A DNA stretch of 64,000 nucleotides from Paralithodes platypus (lineage: Eukaryota; Arthropoda; Malacostraca; Decapoda; Lithodidae): NCBI GenBank assembly GCA_032716605.1, contig CM064506.1, positions 22,502,404-22,566,403 on the forward strand, in the 5' to 3' direction. Below are positions 1 to 9,299 of the stretch, one piece after another; position 1 is the stretch's first letter; each line of letters opens with the position of its first letter. The notes under the pieces were generated by a model, which saw only the letters and a program-made list of their open reading frames with translations, made no database searches and was not told the origin of the DNA. Made by a program: the position numbers and the translations under genes.

Positions 1-70
1 CTTTACCTCCTTGGTTACAGGAAGATCGAAGTCAGGGTTGACGAAATGTCAGGTGAGTGGACACAGTTAG

Positions 71-276
71 TTAACCCCTTCAGCACCAGGACGCCTATTT
101 ACCTTTGATTATGGCAACAATTCGAATATTTTAAGCAGTTTAAGAAGGACCTATATTAGTAAGAGGGCTTATTAAGACCGTATTATCCCATTTGATTCTA
201 TAAGTTATTTACAAACTAGAATAATTCGTTATATCGTCTAATTGTCTACTAACGTAATGGTGGTGAATTGGTTATG
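71..276. mobile_element. Family C hairpin MITE, divergent subfamily
   Basis: Starts TTAACCCCTTCAGCACCAGG and ends with a degraded complement (GGTGGTGAATTGG). The interior has the family C layout. It resembles the copy at 52160-52366 more than the other C copies, so the two may form a subfamily. Non-coding. Confidence 0.6.
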
Positions 277-814
277 GCGTGAGAAAATGGTTCATGATTA
301 TGAAAAGCAGCACTGCACACATATACGTACACACACACTGTCACTGCCTCCTCCCACATAAACACAGTCATGGATTTTGACTGATAATATTGCCATTGAA
401 TGCATCAAATTAAGAATTACATTCTTACCATTTCATACACTTTTTGAACGGTTACAGTATGGTTTTCCCATACATACAGTATTGTGAACCTGTTCTCCGT
501 GATATATAATTTGTCTTGGGCGTTCACAACACTCTCGAAACACCGAGCTAATTTCAAACCATTCATAACAATACTAATACCTCACATATTACTGCTAATA
601 TACTTGCAATACTTAATACAACAGTAACGGTACATTGTTTGTATTTTTGTGGTATCCTTGAAATACATTAAATACATTGGCATTAAATAATAACAACGTA
701 TAGCATTTTATAGCAACGTATTCAACACTGCTTCAAAACTGTGCTCATGAATCGTGGTTCGGGTGAGTGAAGCGTCTCGTTATATAGTGGCAGTGTTCGG
801 TACCCTGAATCTTA
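277..814. other. AT-rich stretch, nothing recognised
   Basis: No convincing open frame, repeat family or RNA gene was seen here, only AT-rich sequence and a short CA-like run near 325-340. Confidence 0.4.
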
Positions 815-1189
815 TCTAAGGGGTTGTGGGCTGGCTTTTCTGCCCCCTTCTTCTTCCCCGTGCTTAGACCCATTGGTTTTTGAGATTTTAAGACGTTCGG
901 TCCATTATTTTGTCGATTTTAAAATTTTAAGACCCATTTCTTTGGCAATATTAAGACCTTGCCTGCTATTTAGGTGTCGAGTTTTTTTTTCTAGCGAGCG
1001 ATAGCGGACCTGTAATTTTAGGAGCAACAGGCCTTCGGCCTTGAAATTTTTCTACCGAAAAATTTACCAAATTATCTTGAAGGGGGGTCAAGGGGGTGTT
1101 TTTTACAGGTTGATGGAGGTCTAGTGAGAAAACTAATAACAAATAAAAAGATAAAACAATAATCAAATAAATACGCCATCTCCCCTTAA
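815..1189 (+). mobile_element. Family A TTAA MITE
   Basis: Shows the A-family order: a left end near CTAAGGGG, three degenerate direct repeats of about 33 bp (TTAAGAC...CCCATT), GCGAGCGATAGCG, an imperfect GGCCTTCGGCC hairpin, TTTTTCTACCGAAAAATTT, then a right end CATCTCCCCTTAA. The only open frame is incidental. The left TTAA has decayed to CTAA. Confidence 0.8.
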
Positions 1190-1253
1190 TCTTGACTTCA
1201 ACTCACCTCGACCCAAGGGGGTACAGTCATGGGCCATAATACCTCACACCCAT

Positions 1254-1636
1254 TTAAGTCACCTGCTTTTTTTATCTCTCTCCTTTTCTCTCTTTTTCTG
1301 ACTTGTATCCATTTTTCCCCAATCAGCCAACTGGTTTAAGACGTTTATCCCCATCCAGGTGTCGATGTCTTCCTGGCGAGCGATAGCGAGCCAGCATTGT
1401 ATGGAGAAATCCGGCTTCGCCGGAGAAATTTTTCTATAGAAAAATGTACAAATTAAGCTTGCCGTTAAATAAAACTATATATATATATGCTGGCTCGCTA
1501 CCGCTCGCCAGGAAAATATTGACACCTTGATGGGGGTAAACGTCTTAAAAAAGTAGGCTGAATGGGGCCAAATGGATACAAGACTGAGAGAAAGGGAGAG
1601 AGAGAGAGAGGAAAAAACGACGTGGGCTCCCTTTAA
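1254..1636 (+). mobile_element. Family B TTAA foldback MITE
   Basis: This 383 bp element lies between two TTAA sites. The left arm (TTGTATCC..., TTTAAGACGTTTATCCCC, GCGAGCGATAGCGAGCC) is mirrored on the right (GGCTCGCTACCGCTCGCC, GGGGGTAAACGTCTT). The centre carries the CCGGCTTCGCCGG hairpin. Ends are TTAAGTCACC and GGGCTCCCTTTAA. Non-coding; no transposase. Confidence 0.82.
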
Positions 1637-1702
1637 TCTGTATCGACCTCAAACGAGACAATCCAATGTTCTGTAATATCCCAGAGGCTTCACAACATGG
1701 CT

Positions 1703-1916
1703 TTAACCCTTTCTGTACCCATGACGTCTTGTTTATTTGACTTCAGTTACATTAAGACGATTCTATGAAGCTTGGGAAGGATATATGGTAGCTAAAAGAA
1801 TTAAATTTTCTAGTCTGTAACCTTGTAATGGTTAGGCGTCCTTCCTAAGCTGAATTAAATTGTCTAATAGTTGCCGGAATATAATGAAAAGGACGTCATC
1901 GGTACTGAAGGGGTTG
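1703..1916 (+). mobile_element. Family C TTAA MITE
   Basis: Left end is TTAACCCTTTCTGTACCCAT and right end is GGTACTGAAGGGGTTGA, an inverted match. The core AGACGATT...GAAGCTTGGGAAGG is mirrored as CCTTCCTAAGCTGAATT...GTCTAAT. The right TTAA has mutated to TTGA. Confidence 0.8.
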
Positions 1917-2809
1917 AAGGTATCATACTTTTAAAATATGCTTCCAGTGAATTTAGAATGATTTCGTTCATCAATGAGCAAAGCTTCACTATAGTAAGAA
2001 TTACAAATATGACCCCTAATACAAGATAATTCAGTGCTTTACAAAACCGCAAACATATTAGAGAAAGGTTCAAAGCTTCGAACGAGTGAGCTGCTATTTG
2101 ATTGGTCCCGAGCATACAGTCAGTCTCAAAAGGTAATACTGTACTTCACCTTTGTAACATCAATCTAATTTAACTCATAATATATAAAAGCACTCCTCAA
2201 CCCAACTGAATAAAACTTGCATATAAATGTTTGTGTTCGTAGATGCTCAGGATTTTGTTTATATGCTGTACATTAAAGAAATAACAAGAGTTGAAATTGT
2301 GAAAAATAAGGGGTTACTTTTGAGCGTGTCTGTACCTCTGAGTTCACCGCCCAGTGCCCGTCAGTGTACCTCTAGTTAGCCAAGGAGAAGGACCGGACGT
2401 TTTGGATTTATACCGAGAAACTTGACCCTTCAGACATATACAGAATTACTCGTGACAGATGTATTATTCAAGGACAAGGTTATGATTTAGTTATAATGGA
2501 AGTGCAGCGAGATACTACGACTGGACACCAGCAGATACACTAAAGAGTTCACTTAACTGGCGAGCACAAACCACCTGCAAACCACAGCCGTAATCCCGTT
2601 CCGCTAGAAATCCACACCCATGGCTTGGCTTACTGGACATTTCCCAGGTAATATTATGATTTTTGAGTATTGGTAAAGAACTGTTGGTGCAGATTTATTA
2701 CCTCCATATTTTCGCTGTGAACGCAATTTCCAGTACTCCTTACCCGTGAGTCGCGGATACGTCCTTGGCACCAGTTCATCACCTACCAATATGTGCACAA
2801 TGCTTCGTG
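1917..2809. other. No recognised feature
   Basis: Moderately AT-rich. Open frames on the minus strand (83 and 79 residues) show no recognisable domain, signal or splice-like borders. Confidence 0.35.
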
Positions 2810-3000
2810 TTAACCCCTTCTGTACCGGTGATGCACTTTTCATTATATTCTGGCAACCATTACACGATTTTATTCAGCTTTGGAAGGATATCTACCAATT
2901 AAATGGCTATATACTCTTTCAATTAGTCATTTTAGCTACCATTTATCCTTCCTAAAATCGTCTAAATGTAGCTTAAATCAAATACAAAATACGGGGTTAA
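2810..3000. mobile_element. Family C MITE, right end lost
   Basis: TTAACCCCTTCTGTACCGGT begins a C copy with the mirrored core (TTGGAAGGATATC / TATCCTTCCTAAAATCG). It stops after GGGGTTAA without the GACGTC part of the right end, so it is internally deleted or rearranged. Confidence 0.65.
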
Positions 3001-3035
3001 AGGTGGCTGTAAGAGTAAAGTCCGTGATAAATCCG

Positions 3036-3394
3036 GGTCAATATTTACGAGTCACACCACAGATGGGATTTCATTTTTAACGGTAGTTTTGGGTTCCTAT
3101 CATTCTATGCTTCATTGCTAGATACTTTTTATCCACCGGAATTTTTGTTTTTCTTTTTTTCTTTTTTTTAGCATTAACCTAACCAAAAAACCTAACCTAA
3201 CCTAACAGCCCCCAAATACATTTAGGTTAGGTTAGGTTAGGTTTTTAGGTTAGGTTAATGCTAAAAAAAGAAAAGAAAAAATTATATTTTCCGGTGGATA
3301 AAAAGTATATAGCAATGAAACATGGAATGATAGGAACCCAAAACTACCCTTAGAAATGAGATTCCAGCTGTGGTGTGACTCGTAAATATTGACC
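3036..3394. mobile_element. Long foldback element with TTAGG-repeat loop (FB1)
   Basis: The arms are close inverted copies of about 170 bp: GGTCAATATTTACGAGTCAC on the left is answered by GTGACTCGTAAATATTGACC on the right. The apex carries CCTAA repeats on one side and TTAGG repeats on the other around 3190-3250. A middle arm segment (GTAGTTTTGGGTTCCTATCA) recurs in the foldback at 4205-4534. Confidence 0.8.
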
Positions 3395-3689
3395 TAAATC
3401 CGCCGTGCACTTATGTTCTCGTCCCCCAGGTGTGTTGACTAACTAGCCAGTCTGTTTAAATTAACTTGCGCGCAGAATGTATACTTAATTATCATCTTTC
3501 GCTCTTGGTAATGCCCCCTACTGGCAACATAGATGATGATTACAATAATTCCTTGGGTCAACCCATTATGTATCCATCGGGATCCTTAATTAGGCCCCCT
3601 TGAAACATACGACCCAAAAGGATAGACGGAAAGAGGTGAAAGCATGACGTCACACGGTTATTTCCGCGCGCGTTCTATTAAACTCTGTC

Positions 3690-4941
3690 CATAGACTACA
3701 TATAACCTAGACACGAAAGCGTGACGTCACATGGTTAGTTTGCCGCGCGCCCTAGGGATTTGGTAGCAGCACTATTGTATTGTACTGTAGCAAAGCACCT
3801 CAGTGGCTTGTCCTTATTATAGATAGTCTGTGCGCCGCGCACGCCTGCCGCAGTGTTTCCAAAGTTAAGGGAATATCCGCAAAACGAGGGAGCAATAGAT
3901 TAAAGAGGGAACGTATTTAAGAGTTAATTAATGTTGGTAAAAATACTTGTAAATTATTTAGTATAAATTAGATATATATAAGCAAGATGAAAGCATTAAG
4001 TATACATATACACTATAAACATAGGCTACTCATATATGATGCAAGCTGTATACCTTCAAGCAACACAACAAGAATTAAAATGTCATTTTGTATATATATT
4101 ATTATGGTACATGTTATGTAGATGTTAATTTGTCAAGTAGCACTAATACTGGACATTTATACTTATGACATCTAGGGATATTTTGTCCCACCATTGACTT
4201 TGGCGGTCAATATACAGGAGGCGCTACAATATAGGTAGCAAAATTCTAATGGTAGTTTTGGGTTCCTATCATCATATGCTTCATTTCTATATATTTTTTA
4301 TCCCCGGGAAAAAGAAAAAAAATCTTGGGTTTTTTATTTTTTTATTGGATTTATTTTTTATTTTTTTTATTAAACCAAAACAAAAAATCCCAAGAAAATA
4401 AATGAAAAATCCCAAGATTTTTTTTTTTTCCCGGGGATAAAAAGTATATAGAAATGAAGCATTATAATGATAGGAACCCAAAACTACCATTATAAATTTG
4501 CTACCTATATTGTAGCGCCTCCTGTATATTGCCCACGTTGGCAACTCCCGAATATCACATCAACAATGGCGGGTGTTGGAGGAGTTTTGCTTGTGTACCT
4601 CCATAGAAACTGAAACTGAACTGACTGACCTCCTCATAATGACGACAATTACACGATGACTGGCGCCTTTACAGTAGCCTCTACTTATGTCTATTTAACT
4701 ATGTCATGTCTGCAGAGTCTCTGGATAATGTTCAATTGCTTATTAATAGCGTTATTAGTACAAGGTAGGGATTATTACGAATTAATGAGGACCAAGGACA
4801 AGGATAGTCATTATAATGTCTTTGTGGGGACCCTCCCCTCCTATTGTCCTTTGTGATCGTGCTGCCATCTCTCGAACGCGCGGCTCACTATTTACAGATT
4901 TGTGGCGTCTTCTTTCGTGTCTAGGTTATATGTAGTCTATG
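3690..4941. repeat. 30-bp perfect inverted repeat bracketing the FB2 foldback
   Basis: CATAGACTACATATAACCTA plus the next 10 bases at 3690-3719 is exactly complementary to 4912-4941. Both sides are flanked by CG-rich sequence and perfect TGACGTCA octamers (3645-3652, 3722-3729, 5021-5028). These may be the subterminal repeats of a larger element of about 1.4 kb into which FB2 inserted. Confidence 0.6.
4205..4534. mobile_element. Long foldback element with A/T-rich loop (FB2)
   Basis: Arms of about 150 bp: CAATATACAGGAGGCGCTAC on the left is answered by GTAGCGCCTCCTGTATATTG on the right. The loop is T/A-rich. The middle arm (GTAGTTTTGGGTTCCTATCA and ATTTTTTATCCCCGGG) matches the foldback at 3036-3394, while the outer and inner arms differ. 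Confidence 0.8.
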
Positions 4942-5028
4942 ACTGTCATGGGTAAATACAGGGTCCAGAGAATATAGGGTCAACCCACCGCTCAAAGAAA
5001 ACGCGCTGTCTTTCGCGCATGACGTCAT
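4846..5028. repeat. Dispersed repeat G, copy 1
   Basis: Two blocks, GATCGTGCTGCCATCTCTCG and GGGTCCAGAGAATATAGGGT, recur at 8836-8945. There the second block is inverted and lies upstream of the first. CG-rich with a TGACGTCA octamer. Confidence 0.6.
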
Positions 5029-5239
5029 TCTCCCTACAGTGGGGACAGAGGCTAGGGGTCAGTGGGAGGTCGGTCAGTTCATTCACTTTGAGAACTCAAT
5101 CACGAACATACAGGTGAAACAAAGCGGATGTTTTATGGTTCTAGTTGTGTGTGGTATGATAATGATTTGGAATTATGAATGCTAAGATACCTATCTTGAA
5201 ATATATAGCATAAAAACAATGATGTTAGTTACTATACAG

Positions 5240-5459
5240 TTAACCCATAAAGTACCGGTGATGTCCTTTTCTTTATAGTGTAGCCACTATTAGACCATTG
5301 TATTCAGATTAGGAAGGACCTCTAGCAATAATATGGCTTCCAACTATCTCAACCAACCTTTTTAACTACCGTAGATCCTTCCGAAGCTGCATAATATCGT
5401 ATTAATTTATCCTAGCTAGAATACAATATAACACACGTAGCTGGTACTCAAAGGCTTAA
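5240..5459. mobile_element. Family C/D-type TTAA MITE
   Basis: Bounded by TTAA at both ends, left TTAACCCATAAAGTACCGGT and right GCTGGTACTCAAAGGCTTAA. The core TATTCAGATTAGGAAGGAC / GATCCTTCCGAAGCTGCATA is the shared C/D hairpin. Confidence 0.7.
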
Positions 5460-5489
5460 CTAACAACATCAGAATTTGAGACAATTACA

Positions 5490-5707
5490 ATGTGTGTGTG
5501 TGTGTTTACCTATTTGCCTATTTGTAGTTTACAGGAATTGAGCAGCGCTCGTGTTGTCCTGTCTTAGTTACTTTATAATCAATCCATTTTACTTAGACAA
5601 GTATCGTAATGGATATTCCCAGTTCCCAGTATTTTGGACTAACATGTGTGTGTGTGTATTTACCTATTTGTAGTTTACAGGAATTGAGCAGTGTGTGTGT
5701 GTGTGTG
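5490..5707 (-). mobile_element. Two SINE 3'-tail fragments ending in CA repeats
   Basis: Read on the minus strand, CTGCTCAATTCCTGTAAACT followed by ACAAATAGGTAAATAC and a CA run appears twice (about 5495-5560 and 5645-5707). This is a retroposon tail of the kind that ends in CA repeats. No tRNA-like head is visible in either copy. Confidence 0.5.
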
Positions 5708-7010
5708 TAAATTGAATTGAGTTTATTTTGCTCAGACTTTCACAAAAAGTATGGAGCACAGCCCCTTACATGCTACACATGTACAATATGCCTTTGCTAA
5801 CTAAATTAGCGTACACGTAAATACACTGGTACATCTTAAGCAAACTATATTAACCCCTTCAGACTCATATGACAGATTAGCAATAAGAAATAGAGTTCTC
5901 TCACTCTTATAAATACCTCTCCAAAATTAGTTTTCTGCCCACAGCTAACTTAAAGACAACTGCAGAGGTTGAAGTAACTAAACTAAAGGTTTCTAAATAC
6001 CCCCGATAGTAACAAAGGCTTTAAAGTATCCCTAATAGGGTCAAAATCGCGTCATATATCGGAGAGGGTTAAATGTCCTAAGACTTGATCTATCTATACA
6101 TAGTAAACGTTCTTTTGAGAAGAGGTGACAGATTCCTCATACATTTTAAGTTAGTATTATTCATTAACAGTATATATTTATACTGTGTTGGGTTATGCTT
6201 GTAGTAATGAGAAATATATCTATTCCTCAACTGTACAATATCCTCATTTTGACATATAAACACCAAATGATATTCGTCCCGCACCACATTCTCATTACAT
6301 TTAGTACATACCCTGTCTTCTCTATCAATATTTCTGTGTCTACCAGTAATAACTGGTAATTTATTATTACTTGCTCTCAGTTTACTTATAGCTAGTCTCT
6401 CTCCCTTATCCAATTTCACAAGTTAATCCTCCATACTGAAGACAAATGTATTAGTTCTATAGCTACTACAAATGACCCTACTTGACAAATTACTATTCCA
6501 TTTTGTTATCCGTTGATCTTTAAGCTGTTGTTCTATTGCCAATCTGAACCAGGCTGGGGTTATTACATTGTGTGACAACCAGACTCCAGACATCCCACAG
6601 TCATTACAAATACTTTTAACACAATTCAACCAAGGTGAAGTATAAACACCAACCTGATCCAAATGTAACAAACACTTGTACATTATATAACTTAACTTAC
6701 CGTACTTGTTTTACCAGTAATTAATCTCACCCAGTAACCGATCATTGAACACTTAATATTTATGTCTATAGATATACCAAGTTCACCATACAACATGTCA
6801 TTACTAGTATACTTATGAACATGTAATGTATGCTTTAAAAACCTCAAATGAAGCTGTTCTAATTTTCAAATAACATAATGTCCCCATACCTCAGCAGCAT
6901 ACAGTACAACATAACTGGTCTAACCATTGCTTTAAACAATTCCAGCTGTATATCAACTGGTAAATTAAATTTTCTTCATTTACTAATCAATTAATACATA
7001 GCCCTTGTAG
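5708..7010 (-). pseudogene. LINE-alpha: C-terminal reverse-transcriptase-protein remnant and 3' UTR
   Basis: Minus-strand frames at 6090-6683 encode the end of a non-LTR retrotransposon polyprotein. Visible features are ISKLRASNNKLPVITGRHRN, a Cys pair CTKCN, and DEYHLVFIC, a layout usual after the RT domain. Upstream, 6690-7010 gives further pieces (LPVDIQLELFKAM, YAAEVWG, IGYWVRLITGK) in shifted frames. A single in-frame TAA near 6423 splits the best segment. The 3' UTR runs to CTCAATTCAA-type sequence near 5710 and is interrupted by a family F MITE. Dead copy; clade not assigned. Confidence 0.75.
5850..6072. mobile_element. Family F TTAA MITE, inside LINE-alpha 3' UTR
   Basis: Bounded by TTAACCCCTTCAGACTCATA and CGGAGAGGGTTAA. 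The interior (AAACTAAAGGTTTCTAAATA, ATCCCTAATAGGGTCAAAAT) matches the copy at 50928-51163. LINE-alpha sequence continues on both sides, so this is a later insertion into a TTAA site. Confidence 0.7.
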
Positions 7011-7245
7011 CTTGCTGTTTACATAGCCCTTGTAGCTTGCTGTTTACATAGCCCTTGTAGCTTGCTGTTTACATAGCCCTTGTAGCTTGCTGTTTACATA
7101 GCCCTTGTAGCTTGCTGTTTACATAGCCCTTGTAGCTTGCTGTTTACATAGCCCTTGTAGCTTGCTGTTTACATAGCCCTTGTAGCTTGCTGTTTACATA
7201 GCCCTTGTAGCTTGCTGTTTACATAGCCCTTGTAGCTTGCTGTTT
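7001..7245 (-). repeat. 25-bp minisatellite made from LINE coding sequence
   Basis: About 10 nearly perfect copies of GCCCTTGTAGCTTGCTGTTT+ACATA. Read on the minus strand the unit encodes QQATRAM, exactly the LINE-alpha residues expected at this point in the element. The array is therefore an internal expansion of the adjoining LINE. The 25-bp period breaks the reading frame. Confidence 0.9.
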
Positions 7246-7299
7246 TAATTATAATTCTAATGTGGGTGTGATAATTTGGCAGCTGGTAATATGACAGTA

Positions 7300-7348
7300 G
7301 AAACAATCATCAGCTTAACATGGGCAAGGTAGAATTCAAAAGCGCGCG

Positions 7349-7415
<67 letters not shown>

Positions 7416-7720
7416 ACACAGTTTGTAAAATGCAGTGCGTGTGTGTGTGTGTGTGTGTATGACGTTAGGAAAACTATTCTGCTTAACATTGACAAGCTAG
7501 AATTAACCCCAACCCACACACACACACACACATGCACACACAGTTTATAAAATGTAGTGCGTGTGTGTGACTGTGTGTATGACGTTAGGAAAAATATTCA
7601 GCTTAACATTGACAACCTAGAAACTAACCCCAACCCACACACACACATGAGTTTGTAAAATGCATGTGTGTGTGTGTGTGTTAGTGAGTGTGCGTAAGTG
7701 TATGTGTGTGTGTGTGTGTG
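7300..7720. repeat. Tandem repeat of about 120 bp containing CA/TG microsatellites
   Basis: The unit GTTTGTAAAATGCAGTGCG, a TG run, TATGACGTTAGGAAAA, CAGCTTAACATTGACAAGC, ACCCCAACCC and a CA run is repeated about three times. A further copy resumes at 8240-8300, beyond the SINE at about 7725-8157. Open frames here are CA/TG translations. Confidence 0.8.
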
Positions 7721-7724
7721 TGTA

Positions 7725-8157
7725 CTTACTCTAGTTGTATTGCGGGAGTGAGCATGCTCGTTATTTCCCGCCTCCTATATGTGTAGGTGTTATATGTATC
7801 GTTGGAATGGCTGTGGATGTGTGTGTAGTCTGTATTTTTGGCGACATCGGAAACGAAGGCTTAGGGTGGATCTGTATGGTACCATTCTCACTATAGACGG
7901 TACCGTCTCGCCCGAAGGCTTAGGTAGCCATCAGCTTAGGTGAACCATATGATACCCATCTCGCCTTGTACCATTTTTGCCAACCCCAGATGGGACGTCA
8001 CAACGTCGTCCACTTATTCCAGGTACCTATTTATAGCTAGGTGAACTGAGGCTAACACATGAAAGGAGACAAGCCCAATTTGTCTCCGCCCGGCCGGGGA
8101 TTGAACCCCCGACCCCTCGTGTGTGAGACGAGAGCTCTACCTACTAGGCTACGGCCT
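7725..8157 (-). mobile_element. tRNA-headed SINE with CA tail (S1)
   Basis: The minus-strand head at about 8088-8155 has a TAGCCTAGTAGGTAGAGCTC A-box-like block and GGGGGTTCAATCCCC, a B-box/T-arm-like block. The body includes GTTCACCTAGCTATAAATAG and ATGGTACAAGG. The tail near 7725-7745 is ATACAACTAGAGTAAGTACA followed by a CA run. It interrupts the repeat of about 120 bp at 7300-8300. This is a retroposon, not a functional tRNA gene. Confidence 0.75.
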
Positions 8158-8218
8158 GTGTGTGTGAGAGTGAGTGTGCATAAGTATGTGTGTGTGTCCC
8201 TTCTACTTAGCGGAAAAT

Positions 8219-8480
8219 TCATAGCCATTAAAAAGATTTATCAGCTTAACATTGACAAGCTAGAATTCAACACACACACTCATGGTTTGTAAAATGCAGT
8301 CCTTTTGTCATGATAAAGGTGAGCAAGATACGCACACACAAACACTCATTCCCACTATCCCATACACACATACACTCACAGATTTTCACTCAGATCAACA
8401 CACACACACATCACCGCTTGTCCACACACAAATACAAGTCTGTGTGTGTGTCCGTTCCTTCACTAATGACATTATAATAT
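8219..8480. repeat. Displaced copy of the 120-bp repeat plus CA-rich sequence
   Basis: CAGCTTAACATTGACAAGCT and GGTTTGTAAAATGCAGT resume the array found at 7300-7680. They are followed by interrupted CA and TG runs to about 8450. Not coding. Confidence 0.65.
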
Positions 8481-8484
8481 GCCC

Positions 8485-8790
8485 TTCCTTGGGAATAAGT
8501 AGCCCCTAATCAGGTATCAACCACTCCCACTCTCTCTCTCTCTCTCTCATATGAAGTTAATGTAAGCACTTTCTTGGTGTAGCCTATAGCCTATATGTTA
8601 TTCATTGGTATGCTCGCTATCATCCATAATATATTACCTCATAGTTATGCACATTTAATAGTAAAATATACTAACCTTGATATATTTTAATGTTTTCTTT
8701 TGTCCTGTAACATTAAATAAGATTCTATTTACACGCATAGTTCAATATAATTATCACAAACACAAGATGTCCTATATGAGGGGTTCACGC
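8485..8790. other. AT-rich stretch with a short TC run
   Basis: CTCTCTCTCT at about 8530-8550, otherwise nothing recognised. Confidence 0.4.
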
Positions 8791-8799
8791 AGAGCGTGG

Positions 8800-8950
8800 A
8801 GACTGTGACGTCACTCATTCACAGGTACCTGCGCGTGGGTTGACCCTATATTCTCTGGACCCTGGGTAAATAGGTACCCGCCCATTTTCTTTTGCGATCG
8901 TGCTGCCATCTCTCGTGCGCGCAGATCACTATTGTCAGATTTGTGACTTT
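8800..8950. repeat. Dispersed repeat G, copy 2 (rearranged)
   Basis: Contains TGACGTCA (8806-8813), the inverted block ACCCTATATTCTCTGGACCC and the direct block GATCGTGCTGCCATCTCTCG, both shared with 4846-5028 but in different relative orientation. The downstream 74-residue frame (8892-9116) has YADDT by chance and no other RT motif. Confidence 0.6.
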
Positions 8951-9143
8951 GCTCTTTTGCCTCTTATCATCTCTACTTTATGCCGACGACACTATAGCTG
9001 ACGAGTTTACCATCGCACCTCACCGTTTTCTGTTTACCCACTTACCGACCATGCACGGTTTCGGGTGTTCTCCATTCTCCTACAGTATTTGTTTAAATCA
9101 TTTGAATTCTACATAATTTTTAAGACCCGCGGGATCTGGTGAC

Positions 9144-9298
9144 GGCAGCCCCCAGGTTAGGTAAAGTTGTCAGGTTAGGTTAATGACAAAATTGTCGTTG
9201 AAGGCCGGTGGGTTTGTTTATGTCTGTCGTACGCAGAGTCGCAATATCAATGGAACTATGGAAGCATTAGCCTAACGTTACCTAACCCTGGGGCTGCC
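9144..9298. mobile_element. Short TIR element with TTAGG-type arms
   Basis: GGCAGCCCCCAGGTTAGGTA on the left is answered by TACCTAACCCTGGGGCTGCC on the right. The interior carries more GGTTAGG motifs. It sits at the truncated edge of the LINE-beta copy that begins at about 9300. Confidence 0.6.
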
Positions 9299-9299
9299 A

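Noticed and set aside
3178..3250. True telomere or subtelomere
   Set aside because: TTAGG/CCTAA runs are only a few units long and lie inside hairpin or TIR elements.
4287..4544. 85-residue minus-strand frame in FB2
   Set aside because: It lies wholly in a palindromic foldback and is rich in Lys/Phe from A/T runs.
7310..7550. His-Thr and Cys-Val repeat proteins
   Set aside because: CA/TG microsatellite translations. The same applies at 22042-22287 and 31847-32257.
8892..9116. RT fragment suggested by YADDT in a 74-residue frame
   Set aside because: No other RT block surrounds it and the DNA belongs partly to repeat G. The motif is most likely chance.
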